This document shows positions 27,145 to 35,195 of a DNA stretch of 64,000 nt, one piece after another (position 1 is the stretch's first letter; every line of letters starts with the position of its first letter). The notes under the pieces were generated by a model, which saw only the letters and a list, made by a program, of their open reading frames with translations, was not told the origin of the DNA and did no database searches. The stretch lies in the NCBI RefSeq assembly GCF_026340975.1, contig NZ_JAPEOS010000001.1, forward strand, positions 2,502,501 through 2,566,500. The letters run 5' to 3'. The translations under genes were made by a program, and so were the position numbers. The stretch comes from Streptomyces sp. NBC_01214. Lineage in GTDB: Bacteria > Actinomycetota > Actinomycetes > Streptomycetales > Streptomycetaceae.

Positions 27145-27954
27145 ATGGCACGCGTACGGTACGGAGCGCGGACCGAGGCCGAGATCGCGGCGTCGCGCGA
27201 GAAGAGTTCCAAGCTCCCCGACATCTGGTCCACCGGCGTCGTGGCCGTCTGGGAGAGCGACCCCGACGTGGTCGCGGCGGTCCTGCCGCCGCCGCTCAAA
27301 CCGGCCGACCGACCCCTGGTACGGGCCAACATCAGCAAGGTCGACCTGCCCGGCTACCCGCTCGGCGCCGGCTCGGTGGCCGTCGCCGCCCAGCACGGCG
27401 GGGTCGAGGGCTGGTACCCGCTGGTCATGCCGATGACCCTGGAGCGCGCCCTGACCGGCGGCCGCGAGGTCTTCGGCGAGCCGAAGAAGCTCGGCGAGGT
27501 CACCGTGGAGCGCGACGGCCTCGTCGTACGGGCCGCTCTCGCCCGGCACGGGATCGCCTTCGTCGAGGTGCGCGGGGCGGTGGACCGCGCGCTGCCGCTG
27601 CCCGAGCCCTCCCAGAAGACCGACTTCTACTTCAAGTTCCTGCCCGCCGTGGACGGTTCGGGATTCGACGTGGACCCGGTGCTCGTGCACTGCACGCGCA
27701 ACGAGAAGGTCCGCAAGCTGGAGCACATCACCGGAGACGTCGTGCTGCGCGAGTCGATGTTCGATCCGGTCGCCGACCTTCCCGTCCGCCGGCTCGTGGA
27801 GATCACCATCGGCGAGAAGACCACCGACCAGAAGGGCCGGGTCGTCGAGCGGGTCAGCGCCCAGGCCCTGCTCCCGTACGTCCACCAGCGCTACGACGAC
27901 CCCATGCAGATCCTCGACGCGCCCCCGGAGGGATCGTCAGGGGGGAGGGGCTGA
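27145..27954 (+). CDS. Acetoacetate decarboxylase-like protein
   Basis: This 269-residue protein is of the acetoacetate decarboxylase (ADC) superfamily. The Schiff-base lysine pair is present in REVFGEPKKLGEV, and YPLVMPMTLERALTGG precedes it as in ADC. ADC-like enzymes decarboxylate beta-keto acids, but many superfamily members do other Schiff-base chemistry such as aldol condensation or dehydration. An ATG at 27133 is an alternative start. First gene of a four-gene run: the next ATG follows after one base. Confidence 0.85.
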   Translation: MARVRYGARTEAEIAASREKSSKLPDIWSTGVVAVWESDPDVVAAVLPPPLKPADRPLVRANISKVDLPGYPLGAGSVAVAAQHGGVEGWYPLVMPMTLERALTGGREVFGEPKKLGEVTVERDGLVVRAALARHGIAFVEVRGAVDRALPLPEPSQKTDFYFKFLPAVDGSGFDVDPVLVHCTRNEKVRKLEHITGDVVLRESMFDPVADLPVRRLVEITIGEKTTDQKGRVVERVSAQALLPYVHQRYDDPMQILDAPPEGSSGGRG

Positions 27955-27955
27955 C

Positions 27956-28840
27956 ATGCGACTCGAACCAGGACAGGTGGCCGTGGTCACCGGAGCCGCC
28001 AGCGGCATCGGCCTCGCCATGGCCCGCCGCTTCGCCGCCGAGGGACTGAAGGTGGTCCTCGCCGACGTCGAGGAGGGCGCCCTGCGCAAGGCCGCCGACG
28101 AACTCGTCGCGGACGGGGCCCAGGTGCTCGCCCGGGTGGTCGACGTCAGCGACCGCGACTCCGTGATCGCGCTGGCCGACGCCGCCTACGAGGCCTTCGG
28201 CGCCGTGCACGTGCTCTGCAACAACGCGGGCGTCGGCTCCGGCGCCGAGGGCCGGATGTGGGAGCACGAGCCCAACGACTGGAAATGGGCCTTCTCCGTC
28301 AACGTGTGGGGAGTCTTCCACGGCATCCAGGCCTTCGTCCCCCGCATGATCGCCGCCGGCGGCCCCGGACACGTCGTCAACACCTCCTCCGGCGACGGCG
28401 GCATCGCCCCGCTGCCCACCGCGTCCGTGTACGCCGTCACCAAGGCGGCCGTGGTCACCATGACCGAGTCGCTCTACGCCCACCTCAAGGCGGAGGGCGC
28501 CCCCGTCGGGGCCTCCGTCCTCTTCCCCGGACCGCACATGCTGCGCACCGGGTTGTGGGAGTCGCACCGCAACCGGCCCGAGCGGTACGCGAAGGAACGC
28601 CCGCGCAAGGCTCCGTACCGCAGCCTCGACCAGTACGAAGCGGCGATGCGGAAGGCCGGCCACGAGGTGCGGTTCACCCCGGTCGAGGAGGTCGCCGAGC
28701 ACGTCGTCGACGGCATCCGAGCCGACCGCTTCTGGATGCTCCCGGCCGGCGAGCACAGCGACCGGCAGATCCGTGCCCGGTCGCAGTCGATGCTCGACCG
28801 GACCAACCCCGGCTACCTGGAAAGCTTCATCCTCGACTGA
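27956..28840 (+). CDS. SDR-family NAD(P)-dependent oxidoreductase
   Basis: This 294-residue classical SDR has TGAASGIGLA near residues 12-21, NNAGVGSG, the serine of NTSSGDGGI and YAVTKAAVV supplying the catalytic Tyr-xxx-Lys. The C-terminal 70 residues are longer than in FabG-type proteins and contain the RPERYAKERPRKAPYRSLDQ segment. It starts one base after the ADC-like gene. It presumably interconverts a keto group and a hydroxyl in the same pathway. Confidence 0.92.
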   Translation: MRLEPGQVAVVTGAASGIGLAMARRFAAEGLKVVLADVEEGALRKAADELVADGAQVLARVVDVSDRDSVIALADAAYEAFGAVHVLCNNAGVGSGAEGRMWEHEPNDWKWAFSVNVWGVFHGIQAFVPRMIAAGGPGHVVNTSSGDGGIAPLPTASVYAVTKAAVVTMTESLYAHLKAEGAPVGASVLFPGPHMLRTGLWESHRNRPERYAKERPRKAPYRSLDQYEAAMRKAGHEVRFTPVEEVAEHVVDGIRADRFWMLPAGEHSDRQIRARSQSMLDRTNPGYLESFILD

Positions 28841-28849
28841 GGGGCGTCT

Positions 28850-30187
28850 GTGGTGAGTACGAACGAAGACCGGCCCGGAAACCCGACCGAAGACCGGATC
28901 GAAGACCGGACCGAAGACCCGTACCTGATCATCTCCTCCGACTGCCACGCGGGCCTGCCCACCGAGCAGTACCGGCCCTACCTCGACTCCCGCTTCCACC
29001 CCCAGTTCGACGAGTTCCTCGGCGAACGCGACGCCCGCCGGGCGGAGGCCACCCGCCTCGGCGTCCGCAACGAGGCCTTCGCCGAGAAGTGGTTCCACGA
29101 CCACGAGGAAGGCCTCAAGGGCGGCTGGGACACCGGGCAGCGGCTGAAGGAACTCGACGGCGACGGCGTGGCCGCCGAAGTCGTCTTCCCCGACGCGGAC
29201 GCCGTCGACAGCCAGACCGCCGCCCCCTTCGGCGTCGGCCTCGGCCTCTCCGGGGACCAGGACCCCGAGCTCGGCATGGCGGGCGCGCAGGCGCACAACC
29301 GCTGGCTCGCGGAGTTCGTCGGGCAGCACCCGGAGCGGCACTGCGGAGTCGCCCTGCTCCCCGTCACGGGCGAGCCGAAGAAGGTCGTCGCCGAGATCCA
29401 CCGCGCCAAGGAGTCCGGGCTGGGCGCGCTGATGATCCCCGCGATGTGGGTGGACAAGGCGCCCTACCACGACCGCCGCTACGACCCCGTATGGGCGGCG
29501 GCCGCCGAGGCGCAGATGCCGATCGTCACCCACTCAGGGTCCTCGCCGCGCCACGAGTACGGCGACCACCTGGGCATCTTCGTCTCCGAGGTCACCTGGT
29601 GGCCGGCCCGCCCGCTGTGGTTCCTGCTCTGGTCGGGGGTCTTCGAACGCCACCCGGGCCTGAAGTTCGGCGTCGCCGAGGCGGGCTGCTGGTGGCTGCC
29701 GAACCAACTGTGGTTCATGGACCGGCTCTACCTCGGCGCGCACGGCGGCAAGAAGCTCTCGCCGTTCGAGGAGCTGAAGCGGCCGCCCAGCGAGTACCTG
29801 GACCGCCAGGTGTTCATCTGCGCGACGAACACCAAGCGCCGGGAGCTCGCGCAGCGCTACGAGATCGGCGTGGACAACATCCTGTGGGGCTCGGACTTCC
29901 CGCACCCCGAGGGCACCTGGCCGAACACCCGGGCCTGGTTGAAGAACACCTTCCACGACATCCCGGTCGCCGAGACCCGCCGGATGCTCGGGCTCGCGGC
30001 GGCCGAGGTCTTCGGCTTCGACACCGCGAAGCTGGCCCCGATCGCCCGCCGGATCGGCCCCACCCCGGCGGAACTGGGGCAGTCCCCGGACCAGGCGGCG
30101 GTGGAGTCCTCCTGGGCCCGCTCCCGCGAGGTGGGCCGCCATTGGCTCACCGACCACGACTTCCCGGTCCTGGGGGTGAACCCGTGA
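28850..30187 (+). CDS. Amidohydrolase-2 family metal-dependent hydrolase/decarboxylase (first)
   Basis: This 445-residue TIM-barrel protein is of the amidohydrolase_2 family, related to ACMS and gamma-resorcylate decarboxylases. Metal-binding segments are visible: SSDCHAG near residues 27-33, a histidine in IVTHSG, and WGSDFPHPEG near 340-350. The N-terminus has a polar acidic stretch with repeated TEDRIEDRTED. It starts with GTG (28850 or 28853), 9 bp after the SDR. It is paralogous to the next gene along its whole length. Confidence 0.88.
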   Translation: MVSTNEDRPGNPTEDRIEDRTEDPYLIISSDCHAGLPTEQYRPYLDSRFHPQFDEFLGERDARRAEATRLGVRNEAFAEKWFHDHEEGLKGGWDTGQRLKELDGDGVAAEVVFPDADAVDSQTAAPFGVGLGLSGDQDPELGMAGAQAHNRWLAEFVGQHPERHCGVALLPVTGEPKKVVAEIHRAKESGLGALMIPAMWVDKAPYHDRRYDPVWAAAAEAQMPIVTHSGSSPRHEYGDHLGIFVSEVTWWPARPLWFLLWSGVFERHPGLKFGVAEAGCWWLPNQLWFMDRLYLGAHGGKKLSPFEELKRPPSEYLDRQVFICATNTKRRELAQRYEIGVDNILWGSDFPHPEGTWPNTRAWLKNTFHDIPVAETRRMLGLAAAEVFGFDTAKLAPIARRIGPTPAELGQSPDQAAVESSWARSREVGRHWLTDHDFPVLGVNP

Positions 30188-31407
30188 CGTCCGAGGACCG
30201 CTACACGGTGATCTCGGCGGACTGCCACGCGGGCGCCGACCTGCTGGACTACAAGCCGTACCTGGCCAAGCGCCACCGCGAGGACTTCGACGCCTGGGCC
30301 GCCACGTACGTGAACCCGTACGAGGACCTCCTCGCCGACACCGCCGACCGCAACTGGAACTCGGCGCGGCGCCTGGCGGAGCTGGAGGCGGACGGCATCG
30401 TCGCGGAAGTCCTCTTCCCGAACACCGTCCCGCCGTTCTTCCCCAAGGCCTCCCTGATGGCCCAGCCCCCGACCGCCGCCGAGTACGAGCTGCGCTGGGC
30501 GGGGCTGCAGGCCCACAACCGCTGGCTGGCGGACTTCTGCGCGGACGCCCCGGGCCGGCGGGCGGGCGTCGCGCAGATCCTGCTGAACGACGTCGACGCG
30601 GCGGTGCAGGAGATCCGCCGCACGAAGGCGGCCGGTCTGACGGGCGGCATCCTGCTGCCGGGCGTCCCGCCCGGCTCCACCGTCCCCGAGCTGTACTCCG
30701 CCGCGTACGACCCGATCTGGGCGGTGTGCGACGAGCTGGACGTCCCCGTCAACCACCACGGCGGCTCGGCCTCACCGCCGCTCGGCGACGAACCGGCGGC
30801 CCGGGCCGTCTTCATGGTCGAGACGACCTGGTTCTCGCACCGCGCGCTGTGGCACCTCGTCTTCGGCGGGGCCTTCCGCCGCCACCCGGGCCTCAAGCTG
30901 GTCCTGACGGAGCAGGGCTCCGGGTGGATCCCCGGGGTGCTGGAGATGCTGGACTACTACCACGGCCGCTTGGTCGCGGCATCGGCCACGGCCGAGTCCA
31001 AGTTCGGGGCGGGCCTCGCGGAGTCGATGGGCCGGGGCCCGAGCGAGGTCTGGCGGGACAACTGCTTCGTGGGAGCGAGCTTCATGCGTCCCCACGAGGT
31101 CCCGCTGCGGGAGCGGATCGGGCTCGACAAGATCATGTGGGGCAGTGACTACCCCCACGACGAGGGCACCACCCCCTTCTCCCGCGAAGGCCTCCGCATC
31201 GCCTACGCGGGCCTCCCGCGCGAGGAGGTCGCCGCGATGGTCGGCGGCAACGCGGCCCGCGTGTACGGCTTCGACCTCGCCCTGCTGGACGCGGTCGCCG
31301 CCAAGCACGGCCCCCTGGTCTCTGAGATCGCGCAGCCCCTGACGGAGATCCCGCCGGGTGCCACCAGCCCGGCGTTCGCCCGGGGAAGCTCGGTCCGCGT
31401 CTGGTGA
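30184..31407 (+). CDS. Amidohydrolase-2 family metal-dependent hydrolase/decarboxylase (second)
   Basis: This 407-residue paralogue of the preceding protein has SADCHAG near residues 13-19, VNHHGGSASPP, and WGSDYPHDEGTTPFS near 318-332. The GTG start overlaps the first amidohydrolase stop (GTGA), so the two are translationally coupled. Tight pairing of two homologues suggests either a heteromeric enzyme or two successive steps. It ends the operon; the next sequence downstream is the NACHT remnant on the other strand. Confidence 0.88.
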   Translation: MTSEDRYTVISADCHAGADLLDYKPYLAKRHREDFDAWAATYVNPYEDLLADTADRNWNSARRLAELEADGIVAEVLFPNTVPPFFPKASLMAQPPTAAEYELRWAGLQAHNRWLADFCADAPGRRAGVAQILLNDVDAAVQEIRRTKAAGLTGGILLPGVPPGSTVPELYSAAYDPIWAVCDELDVPVNHHGGSASPPLGDEPAARAVFMVETTWFSHRALWHLVFGGAFRRHPGLKLVLTEQGSGWIPGVLEMLDYYHGRLVAASATAESKFGAGLAESMGRGPSEVWRDNCFVGASFMRPHEVPLRERIGLDKIMWGSDYPHDEGTTPFSREGLRIAYAGLPREEVAAMVGGNAARVYGFDLALLDAVAAKHGPLVSEIAQPLTEIPPGATSPAFARGSSVRVW

Positions 31408-31428
31408 CCCCGTCCCCGCCCGGGCGGC

Positions 31429-32253
31429 TCAGGTGCCGTACATCGTGAGCCGCTCCGGCGGGAACCCCTCCGTGCCGGTCAACCGGGTGCGTCCCGACGT
31501 GACGATGCGCAGGTCGGGCAGGTCGGGCGTGGCCCACCGCCATGCGGATCACGTCGTCCCGGGAATCGTCCTGCGCGTTCTTCACCAGCATGCCGAAGTC
31601 CCGCGACTCCACCGCCGCCTTGGCGCCCAGGTAGTCCTGGAAGGTGCGGGGGACGAAGACCACCGAGCCCGGCACCGGTTCCAGGAGCACACCGCTGCGG
31701 ATCAGCAGGTGGGTGAAGACCTGCTCCTGCGCGTAGCGCTCCTCGAAGGCGTATGCCGTCCCGGCCCCGGTGGCGCCCAGACGGTCCACCGCTCGCGCCA
31801 GTTCGCCCGTCCGCCGGACCGGTTCCACATCCGCCCGGGCCCCGAAGCCCGGCAGGGTCGTCACGTACTCCGCCTCGTGCGCGCAGCACAGCCGGACCAG
31901 CCGTCCGTACAGGGTCTCCGCGGCCGGGCTCAGGCCCGTCGGGGGTCCGGGGAGGGCCGCCGCCAGGGCCGACGGGTCGAGGTCCGCCGCGAAGGCGTCC
32001 CCCGGCCGCGTCCAGTGCCGCCAGGCGCTCGTGCTCCGGCAGCGCCGCGCACTCACTCCGGGCCGAGGCGCTCCGCCAGGGCTTCGGCCAGGCGGCGCAT
32101 CTCGCCGTCGCCGAGTTCCGCCGGAGGCTTGCGCCACCGCGGGGCCGGCCGTGCCGGGTCGGCCGCCAGGCCCGCCCCCGGAGCCCGGGCCAGGAGGGAC
32201 TTCACCAGCGCCCCCGCCGCCGTCCCCGCCACCCGTAAGAGAACCGTCTCCAA
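31429..32253 (-). pseudogene. Decayed NACHT (NLR-like) NTPase gene
   Basis: Three fragments of one protein type are readable on the minus strand. From a TTG at 32253: VLLRVAGTAAGALVKSLLAR and LGDGEMRRLAEALAERL, ending at a stop. In another frame: CCAHEAEYVTTLPGFGARAD and RRTGELARAVDRLG, then EQVFTHLLIRSGVLLEPVPG, FVPRTFQDYLGAKAAVESRD and DDVIRMAVGHAR. Last, in a third frame to 31429: DLPDLRIVTSGRTRLTG. This matches the N-terminal helical domain, a post-NTPase region and the end of a leucine-rich region of Streptomyces NACHT proteins. The P-loop NTPase core and most repeats are deleted and frames are shifted. A TTA codon is at 32236-32238. Confidence 0.75.
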
Positions 32254-32320
32254 GCCCGTCGTGCCCCGCCCTCCCCCTGGCTCTTACATCATCCCGTGAA
32301 CCGCCGGTAACACCGATGGA

Positions 32321-32332
32321 TACCGATCGGTA
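32321..32332. promoter_or_regulatory. 12-bp perfect palindrome with central GATC
   Basis: TACCGATCGGTA is a perfect palindrome about 45 bp before the fatty-acid hydroxylase start. A related half, CGGTAACACCGATGG, lies 14 bp upstream. It may be an operator for the hydroxylase-lysoplasmalogenase unit. It also contains GATC, the core bound by Gbn proteins. Confidence 0.5.
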
Positions 32333-32377
32333 ACAACCCCTAGCGGCACCCCCGAGAGCGCCTCTATCGTGCGGGAC

Positions 32378-33319
32378 ATGCCGAACCTGCCCGATGTCGT
32401 GCTGTGGTCCATACCTGCCTTCGTGCTGCTCACCGTCATCGAGGTGGTGAGCTACCGGCTCCATCCCGACGAGGACGCCGCCGGCTACGACACCAAGGAC
32501 GCCGCCACGAGCATCACCATGGGGCTCGGCAGCATCGGCTTCGACCTGCTCTGGAAGATCCCGGTCGTCGCCGTCTTCACCGCGGTCTACGAACTGACCC
32601 CGCTGCGCGTGCCGTTCCTGTGGTGGACCGCCCTGCTGATGCTGCTCGCACAGGACTTCCTCTACTACTGGCAGCACCGGCTCCACCACGTCATCCGCAT
32701 CCTGTGGGCCTGCCACGTGGTCCACCACAGCAGCCGGCGGTTCAACCTCACCACCGCCCTGCGCCAGCCCTGGACCAGCGCCACCACTTGGTGGTTCTAC
32801 CTGCCGATGGTGGCCCTCGGAGTGCACCCGGCGGCGATCCCCTTCTGCTACGGGATCAACCTGCTCTACCAGTTCTGGGTCCACACCGAGCGCATCGGAA
32901 AGCTGCCGCGGCCCTACGAGTACGTCTTCAACACCCCCTCCCACCACCGGGTCCACCACGCCTCGCAGGGCGGCTACCTGGACCGCAACTTCGGCGGCAT
33001 CCTGATCGTCTGGGACCGGATGTTCGGATCCTGGGTGGGGGAGACGGACAAGCCCGTCTACGGGCTCACCAAGAACATCGGCACCCACAACCCGCTGCGC
33101 GTGGCCACCCACGAGTACGCGGCCATCGCCCGGGACGTGCGCGCCGCTGGGAGTTGGCGCCAGCGGGCCGGACACGTCTTCCGCGGCCCCGGCTGGCAGC
33201 CCGCGCCCGCCGTCGTACCCGCGCCCGCAGTCGTACCCGCACCCGCATCCGCGCCCGCTCCGGCCACCGGTGCCGCAGCCGACCCCGCCGCCCCGGCCGT
33301 ACAGGAGACCACCGCGTGA
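32378..33319 (+). CDS. Fatty-acid hydroxylase/sterol desaturase superfamily membrane protein
   Basis: About 313 residues with four hydrophobic helices and the histidine-rich di-iron motifs of the superfamily: HRLHH, CHVVHHSS and HHRVHHAS. The overall pattern (YYWQHRLHHVIRILWACHVVHHSS) fits alkylglycerol monooxygenase-like or C5-sterol desaturase-like members. The C-terminus is a proline/alanine repeat (PAPAVVPAPAVVPAP). The ATG at 32378 is chosen; a GTG three codons earlier exists. TATCGT lies about 7 bp before this ATG, so a leaderless transcript is possible. It overlaps the next gene by four bases. Confidence 0.9.
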   Translation: MPNLPDVVLWSIPAFVLLTVIEVVSYRLHPDEDAAGYDTKDAATSITMGLGSIGFDLLWKIPVVAVFTAVYELTPLRVPFLWWTALLMLLAQDFLYYWQHRLHHVIRILWACHVVHHSSRRFNLTTALRQPWTSATTWWFYLPMVALGVHPAAIPFCYGINLLYQFWVHTERIGKLPRPYEYVFNTPSHHRVHHASQGGYLDRNFGGILIVWDRMFGSWVGETDKPVYGLTKNIGTHNPLRVATHEYAAIARDVRAAGSWRQRAGHVFRGPGWQPAPAVVPAPAVVPAPASAPAPATGAAADPAAPAVQETTA

Positions 33320-34002
33320 GCACCGCCGAGTACCCGGGCCGACCCGCCCCCGCCTGGGCGGCGGACCAGGCGCCCGCCGGCCGGTCGCGCCTCGGCCGCA
33401 TCGCCCTCCTGGCCTTCGCCGTGGCCGCCGCCGTCGACCTCGGCTCGCTGCTCGCCGGCTGGCACCTCGGGCACGTCATCGCCAAGCCCCTGCTGATGCC
33501 GCTGCTCGTGACCCACATGGCCACCCGGGGCGCGCCCCGACTGCTGCTGGCCGCCCTGCTGTTCGGCTGGGGCGGGGACCTGGCGCTGCTCTTCGACGCC
33601 GAGCCCGCCTTCCTCGTCGGCATGGGCTCCTTCGCCGTCGGGCACGTCTGCTACCTCGTCCTCTTCGGCAAGCGGCCCGCGAACGCGCTCCTCGGGGGCG
33701 CGTACGCGCTCGCCCTCCTCGGCGCCGTCGCCCTGCTGTGGTCCGATCTGCCGACCGACCTGCGGATCCCCGTGGCCGGCTACAGCCTGCTGCTCACCGC
33801 CATGGCGTTCCGCTCCAGCGCCCTCGGCCTGCGGGCGGGGATCGGCGGCGGGCTGTTCCTGCTCTCCGACACGCTCATCGCCACCGGCGTCGCCGCATGG
33901 CCCCAGCTGCCCCGCCCGGACTTCTGGATCATGGCCACGTACCTGGCCGCCCAGTACCTGTTGGCCACTGGCACGACCTCCCGGGAAGCAGGCGTACGGT
34001 AG
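33316..34002 (+). CDS. Lysoplasmalogenase-like (YhhN/TMEM86) membrane protein
   Basis: This 228-residue protein has about eight hydrophobic helices. YhhN-family features are present: KPLLMPLLV in an early helix, ALLFGWGGDLALLF, and FLVGMGSFAVGHVCYLVLF. Family members cleave the vinyl-ether bond of lysoplasmalogens. The GTG start overlaps the hydroxylase stop (GTGA). That coupling to a possible alkyl-ether-cleaving enzyme points to ether-lipid turnover, which is inference. Confidence 0.85.
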   Translation: MSTAEYPGRPAPAWAADQAPAGRSRLGRIALLAFAVAAAVDLGSLLAGWHLGHVIAKPLLMPLLVTHMATRGAPRLLLAALLFGWGGDLALLFDAEPAFLVGMGSFAVGHVCYLVLFGKRPANALLGGAYALALLGAVALLWSDLPTDLRIPVAGYSLLLTAMAFRSSALGLRAGIGGGLFLLSDTLIATGVAAWPQLPRPDFWIMATYLAAQYLLATGTTSREAGVR

Positions 34003-34058
34003 GACGGTTCCACAGTCGTACAAGACTGAACGATTCCGAACCGGAGGACTGCACCACC

Positions 34059-35102
34059 ATGCGCGCCACCGTCATCCACGCCCCGCACGACATACGCGTG
34101 GAGGAGGTGCCCGACGCTGCGATCCAGCGCCCCGAGGACGCCGTCGTCCGCGTCCTGCGTGCCTGTATCTGCGGCAGCGACCTGTGGGCCTACCGCGGCG
34201 AGGCCGCGCGTCAGCCCGGTCAGCGCATCGGCCACGAGTTCCTGGGCGTCGTCGAGGAGACCGGCTCCGCCGTGTCCGGCCTGCGGGCCGGCGACCTCGT
34301 CGTCGCGCCCTTCATGTGGTCGGACGGCACCTGTGAGTACTGCTCCGAGGGCCTCTTCACCTCCTGCGAGCACGGCGGCTTCTGGGGCTCGGTCGGCCAC
34401 GACGGGGGCCAGGGCGAGGCCGTCCGCGTCCCGCACGCCGACGGCACCCTGGTGAAGCTGCCCGCCGAGGCCGTTTCCGACGACCACCTGCTGACCGGGC
34501 TGCTCGCGCTGTCCGACGTCATGGGCACCGGCCACCACGCCGCGCTGGGCGCGGGCGTGCGCGAGGGCTCCACGGTCGCCGTCGTCGGCGACGGCGCGGT
34601 CGGCCTGTGCGGCGTCCTCGCCGCCAAGCGCCTGGGCGCCGAGCGGATCATCGCCCTGGGCCGCCACACCGTACGTACGGACATCGCCAAGCTCTTCGGG
34701 GCCACCGACGTCGTCGCCGAGCGCGGCGAGGCCGCCGAGGCGGCCGTGCGCGAGCTCCTCGGCGGCCGGGGCGCGCACGCGGTCATCGAGGCGGTCGGCA
34801 CCGAGCAGTCGATGCGCACCGCCGTGAACATCACCCGCGACGGCGGGGCCATCGGCTACGTCGGCGTCCCGCACGGCAGCGGCACCGGCCTCGACCTCGG
34901 CGTCATGTTCGACCGCAACATCACCCTGCGCGGCGGTGTGGCCCCGGTCCGCGCGTACATTCCGGAGCTGCTGGAGGACGTGCTCAGCGGCGCGATCGAC
35001 CCGGCGCCCGTCTTCGACCGGGCCGTGTCCCTGGACGAGGTCCCGGACGGCTACCGGGCGATGGACGACCGCAGTGCGCTCAAGGTGATGATCAAGCCCT
35101 GA
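34059..35102 (+). CDS. Zinc-dependent alcohol dehydrogenase (MDR family)
   Basis: This 347-residue medium-chain dehydrogenase has the catalytic zinc ligand region CICGSDLWAYRG, GHEFLGVVEETG with its His and Glu, and the Rossmann motif VVGDGAVGLCG. The structural zinc loop has fewer cysteines than usual (CEYCSEGLFTSCEHGG). The ATG at 34059 has GGAGG 13 nt upstream. It is 56 bp after the lysoplasmalogenase and on the same strand. It could reduce or oxidise an aldehyde or alcohol from that pathway, or be independent. Confidence 0.9.
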   Translation: MRATVIHAPHDIRVEEVPDAAIQRPEDAVVRVLRACICGSDLWAYRGEAARQPGQRIGHEFLGVVEETGSAVSGLRAGDLVVAPFMWSDGTCEYCSEGLFTSCEHGGFWGSVGHDGGQGEAVRVPHADGTLVKLPAEAVSDDHLLTGLLALSDVMGTGHHAALGAGVREGSTVAVVGDGAVGLCGVLAAKRLGAERIIALGRHTVRTDIAKLFGATDVVAERGEAAEAAVRELLGGRGAHAVIEAVGTEQSMRTAVNITRDGGAIGYVGVPHGSGTGLDLGVMFDRNITLRGGVAPVRAYIPELLEDVLSGAIDPAPVFDRAVSLDEVPDGYRAMDDRSALKVMIKP

Positions 35103-35195
35103 CCTGCCGGACGGCCGGCCGGACAGACGGACGGACGGGAGGACGGGCCGGGTGGGTGATCCCCGCCCGGCCCGTCCGCCCCGCCCCGACGGGAG

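Noticed and set aside
25368..28049. Very long plus-strand open frame (893 codons) across the exonuclease, TetR gene and ADC-like region
   Set aside because: It is antisense or out of frame to genes with clear catalytic motifs, and its translation is Arg/Gly/Ala/Pro-rich without domains. GC-rich DNA gives such frames by chance.
28258..30183. Upstream part of a 1049-codon frame before the second amidohydrolase
   Set aside because: Only the part from the GTG at 30184 has amidohydrolase motifs. The rest is out of frame with the SDR and first amidohydrolase.
31133..33175. 680-codon minus-strand frame spanning the NACHT remnant
   Set aside because: Only its middle part matches NACHT sequence. The ends are antisense to the amidohydrolase and hydroxylase, so it is a chance read-through of a broken gene and not a fusion.
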